From contig NZ_CP139148.1 of assembly GCF_034058155.1 (NCBI RefSeq), positions 310,001 to 374,000 on the forward strand: a DNA stretch of 64,000 bases. The letters are read 5' to 3'. Under the pieces are notes generated by a model. The model searched no databases, was not told where the DNA came from, and saw nothing but the letters and a program-made list of their open reading frames with translations. The DNA comes from Flavobacterium sp. KACC 22761. GTDB taxonomy: Bacteria > Bacteroidota > Bacteroidia > Flavobacteriales > Flavobacteriaceae. Shown piece after piece: positions 25,447 to 34,729 of this stretch. The stretch's first letter is position 1. Each line of letters starts with the position of its first letter. The position numbers were made by a program, and so were the translations under genes.

Positions 25447-26211
25447 ATGAAAATACATCATTTGCGAAATGCGACTTTAGTAATTGAAACAGAAAAACAT
25501 GTAATTCTGGTTGACCCAATGTTGGGAAAAAGAAAAACAATCCCGCCATTTACCATCTTTCGTTATAAGCCAAAAAGAAATCCGCTGGTTGCATTGCCAA
25601 AAAACAGCAGAGAAATTTTGAGCAAAGTAACGCATTGCTTAATTACGCATTTACATCCAGATCATATTGACAAAGCCGGAGAGGTTTTTTTAAGACGAAA
25701 AAGCATAGCGGTTATTTGCAGCTCAAAAGACGAAAAAGAACTTTCAAAAAGAGGGCTAAATATTGTACAAACGCTTAATTATTGGGAACCTCAGCATTTT
25801 CTTGACGGAAGAATTATAGGAATTCCGGCGCTCCATGGTTACGGATTCATTGCAAAACTTATGGGTAGTGTAATGGGTTTTTATATTGAGCTTGCTGATG
25901 AAAAATCGGTTTACATAAGTTCTGACACTATTTTTACCAATGATGTTCAAAAAGCATTAATCGAACTTAAACCAGATATCGCAACCGTTGCCTGCGGAAC
26001 CGCCAGACTTGATTTTGGACAGCCGTTATTAATGCGAATGAACGATATTTTGAAATTTGCTGCGCTTGCTCCAGGAAAAGTTTTTGCTAATCATCTGGAA
26101 GCCTTAAATCATTGCCCTACAACTCGTGAAGAATTAAAGAAAGCACTTTCGGAAAATGATTTGTTATCTAAAACTGCAATTCCAGCCGATGGAACTTTGG
26201 TTGAATATTAA
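25447..26211 (+). CDS. Metallo-beta-lactamase-fold hydrolase
   Basis: This 254-residue cytosolic protein has the zinc-binding motif THLHPDHID (His68, His70, Asp72, His73). Other metal ligands are supplied by a later GIPALHGYG and by SSDTIF, and NHLEALNHCP lies near the C-terminus. The start MKIHHLRNATLVIETEKHVI and LVDPMLGKRKTIPPF are typical of the UlaG-like/YtkL branch rather than of true beta-lactamases. I use the ATG at 25447 rather than the TTG three codons upstream. The substrate is unknown. It is followed by an unknown membrane protein with its own palindromic promoter. Confidence 0.88.
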   Translation: MKIHHLRNATLVIETEKHVILVDPMLGKRKTIPPFTIFRYKPKRNPLVALPKNSREILSKVTHCLITHLHPDHIDKAGEVFLRRKSIAVICSSKDEKELSKRGLNIVQTLNYWEPQHFLDGRIIGIPALHGYGFIAKLMGSVMGFYIELADEKSVYISSDTIFTNDVQKALIELKPDIATVACGTARLDFGQPLLMRMNDILKFAALAPGKVFANHLEALNHCPTTREELKKALSENDLLSKTAIPADGTLVEY

Positions 26212-26247
26212 TTTGAAAATAAAAATCTCATTTTAGATTTCTTTATT

Positions 26248-26305
26248 TTGAGGATATCATTTTAATACTATATTTGGTTTGCGAACCAAATATAGTATTA
26301 AAATG
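26248..26305 (+). promoter_or_regulatory. Promoter embedded in a perfect 22-bp palindrome ending at a start codon
   Basis: Arms 26258-26279 (CATTTTAATACTATATTTGG plus TT) and 26284-26305 are exact reverse complements with the loop TGCG. A TTG at 26248-26250, an 18-base spacer and TATATTTG (26269-26276) inside the left arm form a consensus promoter. The right arm ends with the ATG of the next gene. The palindrome therefore covers the -7 box, the likely start of transcription, the leader and the start codon. Confidence 0.7.
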
Positions 26306-26839
26306 GACGATTTTTTAAGAAAATTACAATTAATTAAAGACATTACGATTCAATTACCCATTTCAAAAATCGATTTTATTCAAAAATTCAGAAATCACGT
26401 TGATCAATCTGATTTAGGGTTTAGTCCTTTTGAAGTTTTTGAATCCAGCAGAAATGAATACAAAGGCAATATTTCCAACAACATCTTTGAACTTAAAAAA
26501 AGAAGGAAATTGTTTGATACCAATTATTCATTTGCAAAAGTAATTGGCCAGTTTTCTGAAAATAGCAATCATTTGAACATAAACGCCGAGATTCGTGGCT
26601 TTAGAAAAAGAATGCTTTTCTTGGTAGGGATGTTGCTGCTATTTTATTCTATTTTTATTATAGCTTCATTCTTTACTCCCAGTGGAGATTCTGGACCTGG
26701 AGCCTATTTTTTTCTTCCTTTTATTTTATTCCATATGTCTTTAATGTTAGGAATTCCCTATTTTATTATCAGACGAAGTGTAAAAAGAATGATTTATGAT
26801 TTAGAAAGAGATCTTCATTATTGGGCAACCAAAAATTAA
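26303..26839 (+). CDS. Hypothetical membrane protein, 178 aa
   Basis: I do not recognise this family. The ATG at 26303 is preferred to the in-frame TTG at 26279, which lies inside the palindrome. The first 100 residues are soluble and basic, with an amphipathic start (MDDFLRKLQLIKDITIQLP) and a KKRRKL patch near residue 68. Two membrane spans follow (about 104-124 and 135-156) with a short GDSGPG-rich loop between, then a basic RRSVKRM and a cytosolic tail ending WATKN. The topology suggests both ends in the cytoplasm. It converges with the radical SAM gene, 9 bases apart, and is tightly associated with an unusual palindromic promoter. Confidence 0.7.
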   Translation: MDDFLRKLQLIKDITIQLPISKIDFIQKFRNHVDQSDLGFSPFEVFESSRNEYKGNISNNIFELKKRRKLFDTNYSFAKVIGQFSENSNHLNINAEIRGFRKRMLFLVGMLLLFYSIFIIASFFTPSGDSGPGAYFFLPFILFHMSLMLGIPYFIIRRSVKRMIYDLERDLHYWATKN

Positions 26840-26848
26840 TTGTTGCTT

Positions 26849-29074
26849 TTAAAGAACAAGCAATCCAAATTCTCTCAGCGTGTTTACAGGTTTTGAATAC
26901 CAAAACAATTCAAAATCCTCTAATTGCATTTCAAAGTCATTTTTTACTTCCTGGAAAGTATAATTTTTGGAACCTGAAACCGAAATATTTGTCAAAATCG
27001 AAAGCAACCATTCGCCTTCATCTTTGCTGGTTTGAATGGTAAAGCTTTCTTTTTTGTCATGAAAAGTCAACGACATCATTTCCCAGCTTCTTCCTTTTTT
27101 TGATTTTGTGAAAATTTCTGCAGAAGGTTTTCCTCCCAACCAAACAACTTTTGCGTTTGGTTTTGTATTGAATTCATTCTGCTCTTCTAAAGCATTGAAA
27201 ATAAAATCGGGATGGATTTTTGTTTTCGGAATTTTAAAATCAAACCAATCTTGGAGTTCATAGTCAAAACAAATTCCGTGCATGAAATTGAAAAGTGATT
27301 TCTTTAATCCGAAACTGAATTTGTCGTGATTGATTCCTGTAGAATCATGGTATTCAATATCATTATTAGCAAAAGTTCCAATTGCTTCAGTTTTTTTGGT
27401 CACGCCAAATTTCTCTGGATACAATCCAACTGGGCTGTGCGCCGTCAAAGCAAACTGATGCCAAAATCCCGATTGCAAAACGCCAGCTTCAAACAATTGG
27501 CGAACCATTTCAAGGCTGTCAACAGTTTCCTGAATCGTTTGTGTAGGATATCCGTACATTAAATACGCATGCACCATAATTCCGGCTTCGGTAAAATTAC
27601 GCGTCACTTTTGCAACTTGCTCAACCGTAACACCTTTATCAATTAATTTCAAAAGTCTATCTGACGCGACTTCTAAACCTCCGGAAACTGCAATGCATCC
27701 GGAAGCTTTCAATAATAAACATAAATCTTTCGAAAAACTTTTTTCAAAACGAATATTCGTCCACCAAGTTACAGCGAGTTTTCGCTTTAAAATTTCGAGA
27801 GCTACTGCACGCATTAATGCAGGTGGCGCGGCTTCATCAACAAAATGAAAACCATTTTGACCTGTTTGTGTTATCAATTCTTCCATTCGATCACAAAGCA
27901 AACTTGCGGCAACGGGCTCATAAACTTTGATGTAATCTAATGAAATATCGCAAAATGTACATTTCCCCCAGTAACAGCCGTGCGCCATCGTCAGTTTATT
28001 CCAGCGTCCGTCGCTCCACATTCTATGCATTGGATTTACAATTTCAATGACCGAAATATATTTGTCTAAAGACAAATCTGAATAATCTGGAGTTCCAACT
28101 TGCGATTGTTTGTAATCGTGTTTTAACGAATTGTTTTTGTAAACGACTTCTCCATTTTCTAATAAAAAAGTTCTTTTATAACGCTTCTCGACTTCGCTCG
28201 AAGTGGCAGAATTTGGGTTTTCTAAATTGAAAATTAATTCTTCAATTGGTACTTCTCCATCGTCCAGAGTAATAAAGTCAAAAAACTCAAAAACACGTCT
28301 ATCTGAAAGTGAACGCAATTCGGTATTTGGGAAACCGCCACCCATCGAAATTTTGATTTGAGGATGATGTTGTTTTACCCATTGTGCACATCGAAACGCA
28401 CTATATAAATTTCCTGGAAACGGAACTGAAATTAAAAATAAGGTTGGTTTTACCGCTTCAATTTTAGTTTTTAAAAGCGAGATTAAAATTGAATCAATAT
28501 AAGTTGGTTCTTTTTGAAGTTCCAAATATAATTCGTCAAAAGAATTGGCACTTCGGCCTAAACGTTCTGCGTATCGGCTGAAGCCAAAATTCTCATCGAC
28601 ACATTCTACAATAAAATCTGAAATGTCTTCAAGATACAAAGTGGCTAAATGCTTTGCTTTGTCTTGGGTTCCCATTGTTCCAAAAGCCCAATCGAGTTCT
28701 TCCAATTGTGCAAAGCGAGAAGCTTCGGGCAAGAAATCTTCCTGACAAATCTGCAAGGCCAAAGTTGGATTTTTCCCTTGCAGAAACTGAATTACAGGAT
28801 CTATAGTTTTAATGTATTCATCCTGTAAAGCAAAGATTCTTTTGGAGTTATCTGAAATTTCGTTTCCAACAACCTCTAACTTGAAACTTGAAACCTGAAA
28901 CAAATCTAAAAGTCCTTTTTTCGAAAACAATTCCAAAATCACATCAATACCCAAATCAGCCTGAACTGATTCAATATTTTTGGTATTCAAAAAACCTTTT
29001 ATATACGCCGTTGCTGGATACGGAGTATTCAGTTGCGTAAAAGGCGGCGTAATGACAAAAAGCTTTGTTTTCAA
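26849..29074 (-). CDS. B12-binding-type radical SAM protein with Cx4Cx2C cluster motif
   Basis: This 741-residue protein has an N-terminal Rossmann-like region (about 1-330) containing LFLISVPFPGNLYSAFRCA and ISMGGGFPNTELR, as in cobalamin-binding radical SAM proteins, though the DxHxxG cobalamin motif is not evident. The radical SAM barrel begins at MAHGCYWGKCTFCDIS, with Cys367, Cys372 and Cys375. The spacing is therefore Cx4Cx2C, not the canonical Cx3Cx2C. Later GGLEVASDR and MYGYPTQT fit the barrel. Residues 59-70 (FQVSSFKLEVVG) and 289-298 (SATSSEVEKR) look like translated genomic repeats. Reaction and substrate are unknown. It stands alone on the minus strand; a -7-like TATTTTTG is at 29099-29092. 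Confidence 0.88.
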   Translation of the reverse strand: MKTKLFVITPPFTQLNTPYPATAYIKGFLNTKNIESVQADLGIDVILELFSKKGLLDLFQVSSFKLEVVGNEISDNSKRIFALQDEYIKTIDPVIQFLQGKNPTLALQICQEDFLPEASRFAQLEELDWAFGTMGTQDKAKHLATLYLEDISDFIVECVDENFGFSRYAERLGRSANSFDELYLELQKEPTYIDSILISLLKTKIEAVKPTLFLISVPFPGNLYSAFRCAQWVKQHHPQIKISMGGGFPNTELRSLSDRRVFEFFDFITLDDGEVPIEELIFNLENPNSATSSEVEKRYKRTFLLENGEVVYKNNSLKHDYKQSQVGTPDYSDLSLDKYISVIEIVNPMHRMWSDGRWNKLTMAHGCYWGKCTFCDISLDYIKVYEPVAASLLCDRMEELITQTGQNGFHFVDEAAPPALMRAVALEILKRKLAVTWWTNIRFEKSFSKDLCLLLKASGCIAVSGGLEVASDRLLKLIDKGVTVEQVAKVTRNFTEAGIMVHAYLMYGYPTQTIQETVDSLEMVRQLFEAGVLQSGFWHQFALTAHSPVGLYPEKFGVTKKTEAIGTFANNDIEYHDSTGINHDKFSFGLKKSLFNFMHGICFDYELQDWFDFKIPKTKIHPDFIFNALEEQNEFNTKPNAKVVWLGGKPSAEIFTKSKKGRSWEMMSLTFHDKKESFTIQTSKDEGEWLLSILTNISVSGSKNYTFQEVKNDFEMQLEDFELFWYSKPVNTLREFGLLVL

Positions 29075-29159
29075 AGGGAATTATTTTTCTGCAAAAATAC
29101 GGGTTATTGAGGACTTTTTCAGGAAAAGATTTTCCTGCTAGACGATTTGAGTTTTTAAC

Positions 29160-29188
29160 TTGGTTTTGTAGATATTTAATTACATTTG
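29160..29188 (+). promoter_or_regulatory. Promoter of the 1362-aa secreted protein gene
   Basis: TTG (29160-29162), an 18-base spacer and TACATTTG (29181-29188) match the Bacteroidetes consensus well. The start of transcription near 29192-29195 would leave a leader of about 15-18 bases before the ATG at 29210. Confidence 0.7.
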
Positions 29189-29209
29189 CGCCAATGCAAA
29201 TCAGTTTAA

Positions 29210-32200
29210 ATGAATCAAAAACTACTTTTAATTTTCTTTTTAGTTGGTACCCAATTATTTTCTCAAAATAAAAACCAATCTATTGGTTTCAAAGAGAATA
29301 AAGGCCAGATTGTGGATCAAAAAGGGAAATCGAATACTTCGGTTTTATACTTGCTAAATTCCAACGGGTTAAATGTCCAATTGAAAAAAAATGGCTTTTC
29401 TTATGATATTTATGAAGTAAAAAAGATTCCAGCAACAGAACCTAAAGATCCTAGAAATGAACGAGAACTTTCTTCGCATTATAATGGCACCAAAAAAGAA
29501 GAACAAGAAAATTTTAATTTAGAATATACTTTTCATCGAATTGATATTGACTTTGTAAATTCAAATTCTAAAGTTGAATTAATTGCCGAGCAAAAATCAA
29601 CTGATTTTGACAACTATTATAATGTTCCAAACAAACCCGAAGGAGTTCTCGGTGTTTATCAATTCAAACAAATTACTTATAAAAACATTTATCCAAACAT
29701 TGATGTTGTTTTTTCAATTCCTGCTGACCCTCAGAAAACCGTTGAGTATAATTTCGTAATTCATCCGAAAGGGAAAATCTCAGATATTCAATTAAAATTC
29801 AATGGCGCTGAAACAGATTTGGTTGACAATAAAATCCAAATGAATGTTCGTTTTGGGAAAATGGAAGAAACATTGCCTGCAAGCTGGATTGAGGATGGCG
29901 GAAACAAAAAAGAGATTGAAGTTGGATACATCAAGGTCAAAAAAAATGTTTACGGATTTAGTTCTTCTAATGCTGTAAATGGAAAAACTATTGTTATTGA
30001 TCCGGTTCCAATAAGGCTTTGGGGGACATATTATGGTGGAAATGGTGGTGATTATTCAGCAGGTATTTGTAATGATCTAAACAATAATGTTTACTTTTCA
30101 GGATACACAAGAAGCACAATAAACATTGCTACAGTTGGCTCACTTCCAGAATCAACTTACAGCACTTATTATCATGGATACGGATATGTAACAAAATTTG
30201 ATCAAAATGGAGTTAGAATTTGGGGAACTTATTATCCTGTTATTCCCTCAACCATAAAAGTAGATGCAACTGGAAATTTATATTTTACCGGAACCGAATT
30301 AGTAGATGCAAGCAATGTTACAACTCCTTCTTCACACCAACCTTTTACAGAAATGTACGATTATTCAACCGCATATCTTGTAAAATTGAATCCTTCAGGA
30401 GTTCGAGAATGGGGTACCTATTATGGGGCAGGAAATTTTGATTATGCAAACGATTTATGCATAGATGCAATGCAAAATGTTTACATTGTAGGAAGAACAG
30501 AAAGCTCAAGTAAAATTGCAACCAGTGGCAGTTATCAGCCGACTCATGCTGCAGGTTATCTTGACAGCGATGGTTTTATTGCAAAGTTTAATCCTCAAGG
30601 AGCACGAATTTGGGGAACCTACTTTGGCGGAACTGAAAATGATGACATCAAGTCATGCAATATTTCTGATGATGGCTTTTTGTATGTAACGGGACACACT
30701 GCGAGCAGTACTGGCATTTCAACACCTGGTTCATACGAACCAACTATGATTGGTTATGGATCCTCAATGATTGCCAAATTCACATTAGATGGCATGAGAG
30801 TTTGGGGAAGTTATTGCAATGGAGCAAGATTCTCAACATTAACTAAATCCGTAACAAAAGGAAACTTTTTATATTTAATTGGCACAACGGACTCTCATAC
30901 TAATCTTATGAGTGCTAATACTTTTAATCCTACTTTTCAAACCTCTTCATTTCGGCTTGGGTACAATTTTAATAGCTATGTTATTAAATTAGACCTTACT
31001 ACTCAAAAACAAGTATGGGGAACTTACTTTGGTGAAATTATTCAAGATATTGTTGTTAATTCAAAAAACAAAGTCATAATTGAAGGAGTTACTGATTTAC
31101 GCGACGGAATTGCAACACCAGGTGCATACTCCACAGTCCCTCAATATGACGATGCTTATATGATAAAACTTGACGAAAACGGACAAAGAGAATGGGGAAC
31201 CTACTATGGCGGGAATTTTAGTGAAGGAATTAACGGTGCCGCAGATGTAAACAACAAAATATCATTAGATCAATTAAACAATATCTATTTAGTAGGAAAT
31301 ACACAAAGTTCAAAGGGAATTTCAACACCAGGAGCCCATCAAGAAAATTACACATTGAATTCAGTGGGTGGTTTATATAATGTTTACCTTGCGAAATTCC
31401 AAGACTGTCTTTCTAATCCTCAAGCCTCAAGTAATTCACCAGTTTGTATTGGCAAAACACTGGAACTTAAAGCGTCTGGCGGAACCAATTATTCATGGAC
31501 TGGACCAAACGGGTTTACATCAACAGATCAAAACCCACCAATCTTGAATGCAACGGCTATTAACAGTGGCGAATACAGCTGTACCATAACGGGAACTGGC
31601 GGTTGTGATGATACAAAGAAAATTAAGGTTGTTATAGGCGACATAGAAGCTCCTGTTCCTGGTTTAGCAACGCTTCCAACAATAAGTGGCGATTGTAATA
31701 CAAAAGTAACAACAATTCCAACGGCTAATGACGTTTGCGCAGGACTAATCAACGCAACGACAACAAGTCCGTTGTCTTATGCTTTACCGGGAACTTATAC
31801 GATTGTATGGAATTATAACGATGGGAACGGAAATTCATCTACGCAAAACCAAATTGTAACCATAACAAGTCAGCCATTACCAACAGCAAATTCTCCACAA
31901 AGTTTTTGTGTGCAGCAAAATGCAAAATTAAGCGACATTATAATTACAGGCCAAAACATAAAATGGTATGATTCCTTGACCGCTGGATTACTATTGCCAA
32001 GCACGACACTACTTCAAAATGGAAAAACTTATTATGCTTCACAAACTATTAATGGATGCGAAAGCAATAGAATTCCTGTTACAATTAATATCCAAGTCAC
32101 TTTAGCTCCAATAGGAAATGCAAATCAGACATTTTGTTCTAGCCAGAACCCAACGATTGCCAATATTCAAATTACTGGAACAGCAATAAAATGGTATGAC

Positions 32201-33298
32201 GCACAAAGTAATGGCTCTTTATTAGCGGAAACGACAAATCTTGTGAACGGAAAAACATATTATGCTTCACAAACTGTAAACAATTGCGAAGGACCGAGAT
32301 TTGGAATTAGTATTTCGATTGTAAATACTCCGCTCGCTCCTACTGCAAATGCAAATCAGTCCTTCTGTAAAAATGAAAATGCAACTTTAAGCAATATTCA
32401 AATTTCTGGACAAAACATAAAATGGTTCGATACTCCAATGTCTGCCTCAACTTTGCCCAATACCACTTTACTGGAAAATAATAGAACGTATTACGCTTCA
32501 CAAACTATTGGATGCGAAAGCGACAGAACTCCTATTTTAGTTTATATTCATGACACAGCAATGCCTACCGGAAATAGCAGTCAGCTTTTCTGCATTGATG
32601 AAAATGCTACAATTGCAAATCTTACTATAATTGGAACAAATATAAAATGGTATGATTCGGCAACAAATGGAATTGTTTTGCCTGAAACCACTTTATTGCA
32701 AAACCAAACCTATTATGTAACTCAAACTTTAAATAATTGCGAAAGCCCAAGATTAGCTGTTTCTGTAAAAATTCACGATACGCAAAACCCAATTGTTGAT
32801 TCACCTCAGATTTTCTGTATTCAGCAAAAAGCAAAAATCAGTGATATCATTATTTCTGGAGAAAATATAAAATGGTTCGAAAGTGCAACTTCAAATATTA
32901 GTTTGTCTGAATCAACTTTGCTTGAAAATGGAGTGACCTATTATGCTTCAGAAACTATCAACGGATGTGAAAGCGACAAAATTCCGGTGAAAATCTCGAT
33001 CCTTGAAGCAACCGCAGGAAATTGCATTAACTTAGTTGATGAACTTCCTTTTCCTAAATTCTTTACGCCAAATGGCGATGGCTATAACGACCACTGGACA
33101 ATTGATTTTGCCTATTTGGCACCAAATACAGGAATCCGAATATTTGACCGATATGGGAAATTCATTAAAGAACTACATGAAGGCACTGCTTGGGACGGAA
33201 ATTATCTTGGCCAACAACAACCCGCTTCAGATTACTGGTTTATTGTTACGAGAATAAATGGCAAAGAAATTAAAGGACATTTTAGCTTAAAGAGATAA
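29210..33298 (+). CDS. Type IX secretion substrate with SBBP propeller, five Ig-like repeats and gliding-motility C-terminal domain
   Basis: This 1362-residue protein has a signal peptide (LLLIFFLVGTQLFSQ) and then a DUF7948-type N-terminal domain (FKENKGQIVDQKGKSNTSVL, to about 260). A beta-propeller of SBBP-like repeats follows, marked by recurring WGTYYGG/WGTYFGG and STPGAY (about 268-735), with an immunoglobulin-like domain near 745-810 and an HYR-like domain (about 815-890). Five repeats of about 76 residues (893-1270) each contain FC, IKWYD or IKWFD, and TYYASQT or a variant. The end (FPKFFTPNGDGYNDHW to GHFSLKR) is the type-B C-terminal domain (TIGR04131) that directs secretion through the gliding/type IX system. 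It is probably a large surface or secreted adhesin. It forms a single-gene unit with its own promoter. Confidence 0.93.
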   Translation: MNQKLLLIFFLVGTQLFSQNKNQSIGFKENKGQIVDQKGKSNTSVLYLLNSNGLNVQLKKNGFSYDIYEVKKIPATEPKDPRNERELSSHYNGTKKEEQENFNLEYTFHRIDIDFVNSNSKVELIAEQKSTDFDNYYNVPNKPEGVLGVYQFKQITYKNIYPNIDVVFSIPADPQKTVEYNFVIHPKGKISDIQLKFNGAETDLVDNKIQMNVRFGKMEETLPASWIEDGGNKKEIEVGYIKVKKNVYGFSSSNAVNGKTIVIDPVPIRLWGTYYGGNGGDYSAGICNDLNNNVYFSGYTRSTINIATVGSLPESTYSTYYHGYGYVTKFDQNGVRIWGTYYPVIPSTIKVDATGNLYFTGTELVDASNVTTPSSHQPFTEMYDYSTAYLVKLNPSGVREWGTYYGAGNFDYANDLCIDAMQNVYIVGRTESSSKIATSGSYQPTHAAGYLDSDGFIAKFNPQGARIWGTYFGGTENDDIKSCNISDDGFLYVTGHTASSTGISTPGSYEPTMIGYGSSMIAKFTLDGMRVWGSYCNGARFSTLTKSVTKGNFLYLIGTTDSHTNLMSANTFNPTFQTSSFRLGYNFNSYVIKLDLTTQKQVWGTYFGEIIQDIVVNSKNKVIIEGVTDLRDGIATPGAYSTVPQYDDAYMIKLDENGQREWGTYYGGNFSEGINGAADVNNKISLDQLNNIYLVGNTQSSKGISTPGAHQENYTLNSVGGLYNVYLAKFQDCLSNPQASSNSPVCIGKTLELKASGGTNYSWTGPNGFTSTDQNPPILNATAINSGEYSCTITGTGGCDDTKKIKVVIGDIEAPVPGLATLPTISGDCNTKVTTIPTANDVCAGLINATTTSPLSYALPGTYTIVWNYNDGNGNSSTQNQIVTITSQPLPTANSPQSFCVQQNAKLSDIIITGQNIKWYDSLTAGLLLPSTTLLQNGKTYYASQTINGCESNRIPVTINIQVTLAPIGNANQTFCSSQNPTIANIQITGTAIKWYDAQSNGSLLAETTNLVNGKTYYASQTVNNCEGPRFGISISIVNTPLAPTANANQSFCKNENATLSNIQISGQNIKWFDTPMSASTLPNTTLLENNRTYYASQTIGCESDRTPILVYIHDTAMPTGNSSQLFCIDENATIANLTIIGTNIKWYDSATNGIVLPETTLLQNQTYYVTQTLNNCESPRLAVSVKIHDTQNPIVDSPQIFCIQQKAKISDIIISGENIKWFESATSNISLSESTLLENGVTYYASETINGCESDKIPVKISILEATAGNCINLVDELPFPKFFTPNGDGYNDHWTIDFAYLAPNTGIRIFDRYGKFIKELHEGTAWDGNYLGQQQPASDYWFIVTRINGKEIKGHFSLKR

Positions 33299-33304
33299 AA
33301 AAAT

Positions 33305-33333
33305 GCCTCGGATCTTTTTTTATTTCCCGAGGC
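33305..33333 (-). terminator. Terminator-like hairpin between convergent genes
   Basis: GCCTCGG (33305-33311) pairs with CCGAGGC (33327-33333) across a T-rich loop. On the minus strand the hairpin is followed by ATTTTTTTATC, so it best serves the hydrolase gene ending at 33346. Confidence 0.6.
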
Positions 33334-33345
33334 TTCATAATAATT

Positions 33346-34707
33346 CTATTTAGTTTGTACCAAAAGCCAATTCGAAATTTCTTCTAATGCAATTGGAGAA
33401 AAAGTCTGTTCAATGGCTCCATATTCAATTGGAGAACCTGTTTGACATTCTTGAAACAAATGATTTAAATTTGGCAATACTTTTGTCGTCACTTTTTTAT
33501 TTCCCGATTTCGTCAAAACCCCTTGAATCATCTCTAAATTGATTTCTGCTGGAACTTGCAAATCTTTGCTTCCATTTAATGCCAAAACCGGACATTTGAC
33601 TTTTTGCAAAAACAAAGCTGGATCAAGTTTTATAAAATTATACATCCAAGGACTTGTAAGTTGAGTCGTCAATGAATTTCTTAAATCATCACTAAAACTA
33701 GGATTTGCTTTAAAAGTACTCGTAATATTGCTTTTTAAATTCTCATCATTTGTCGAGCTAGCAACAATTAAATCATATACATCTTTAAAAGCCTTTTGTC
33801 CTTTTTGAATTTCGATTTCTGGTATTCCCATTTGTTTTTCTATAGCTTCTTTTTGCAAAAGCAATAATTTATCACCACGTAGTCCAGGTCCAGCCAATAA
33901 AACAATACATCTAATATCTTTAGAATTTCCAGCAATAATTGGTGCGATTATTCCTCCTTCGCTATGCCCTATCAAACCAATTTTTTGCTTATTAATTTCT
34001 TTTCTAGTTTTTAAATAATCTACTCCAGCTTGAACATCTTTTGCAAAATCGGTTGTTAGCGCACTTTTAAAATCCCCTGTCGACTCACCAGTTCCACGAT
34101 CATCAAATCGCAAAACAGCGAAACCTTTTTTTGTCAAATAATCGGCTAATACCAGAAAAGGTTTATGCCCAAGAATTTCCTCATCTCTATTTTGTGCGCC
34201 ACTTCCTGTAATTAAAATTACGGCTGGAAAAATGCCTTCTTTTTTTAGCAAAGACAATGTTCCTGCTAAAGTCACATTATCATTTTTATTCTCAAATTTC
34301 ACATCTTCTGTATAATACGGATAAGGCTTTTGTGGTTCTTGAGGTCTTACGTTTTGTATATTCCCTTTAGAAAAACTAACATCAAATGATTGTCCATTTT
34401 GACTAAATTTTCCAACAATAGTATTATCTGAATTCAATTTTCCTTCATATAAAGCACCCGCAACGGCGATATCTAATTTCAACATTGAATTTTCAAAAGT
34501 TGTAGAAGCAACAGGAATTCCCTTAGCCATTTGGTCTGGGCTATCCATAGTCGAAACATAACCTTTATCTGTTTTATTGATATTAATGACAATTCTTAGA
34601 TTGCCATTTGGGGTTTTTATAGCACCATTCCACTGTCCCGAAATTTCCTGTCCCATAACAAACGAAGAAAATAAAAATGTTAGTATTGCAATTATAATTT
34701 TAATCAT
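33346..34707 (-). CDS. Exported alpha/beta hydrolase (EstA-like)
   Basis: I use the ATG at 34707 (453 residues), which starts a signal peptide (IIIAILTFLFSSFVMGQ). The ORF extends to 34746 but that start would overlap the upstream gene. Residues about 21-130 are a lipocalin-like beta domain (ISGQWNGAIKTPNGNLRIVI). Residues about 140-453 form an alpha/beta hydrolase with ILITGSGAQNRDEE, the nucleophile elbow IGHSEGGIIAP (Ser249), LALNGSKDLQVPAEIN (acid) and LPNLNHLFQ (His). Similar proteins in Bacteroidetes are predicted esterases or peptidases of unknown substrate. It is third in a row with the SdpI-like and SdpR-like genes, 22 bases downstream, so probably co-transcribed. Confidence 0.85.
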   Translation of the reverse strand: MIKIIIAILTFLFSSFVMGQEISGQWNGAIKTPNGNLRIVININKTDKGYVSTMDSPDQMAKGIPVASTTFENSMLKLDIAVAGALYEGKLNSDNTIVGKFSQNGQSFDVSFSKGNIQNVRPQEPQKPYPYYTEDVKFENKNDNVTLAGTLSLLKKEGIFPAVILITGSGAQNRDEEILGHKPFLVLADYLTKKGFAVLRFDDRGTGESTGDFKSALTTDFAKDVQAGVDYLKTRKEINKQKIGLIGHSEGGIIAPIIAGNSKDIRCIVLLAGPGLRGDKLLLLQKEAIEKQMGIPEIEIQKGQKAFKDVYDLIVASSTNDENLKSNITSTFKANPSFSDDLRNSLTTQLTSPWMYNFIKLDPALFLQKVKCPVLALNGSKDLQVPAEINLEMIQGVLTKSGNKKVTTKVLPNLNHLFQECQTGSPIEYGAIEQTFSPIALEEISNWLLVQTK

Positions 34708-34729
34708 TGTAAATATTATTAGTTCGAAT

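Noticed and set aside
25244-25549. Minus-strand frame across the GIY-YIG and MBL genes
   Set aside because: It overlaps two supported genes and its promoter region; no motif.
29065-29271. Plus-strand frame before the 1362-aa gene
   Set aside because: It lies across a consensus promoter and enters the next gene out of frame.
31889-33020. Tandem 229-base repeats as a CRISPR-like array
   Set aside because: The repeats are coding, long and diverged; there are no short identical repeats with unique spacers and no cas genes.
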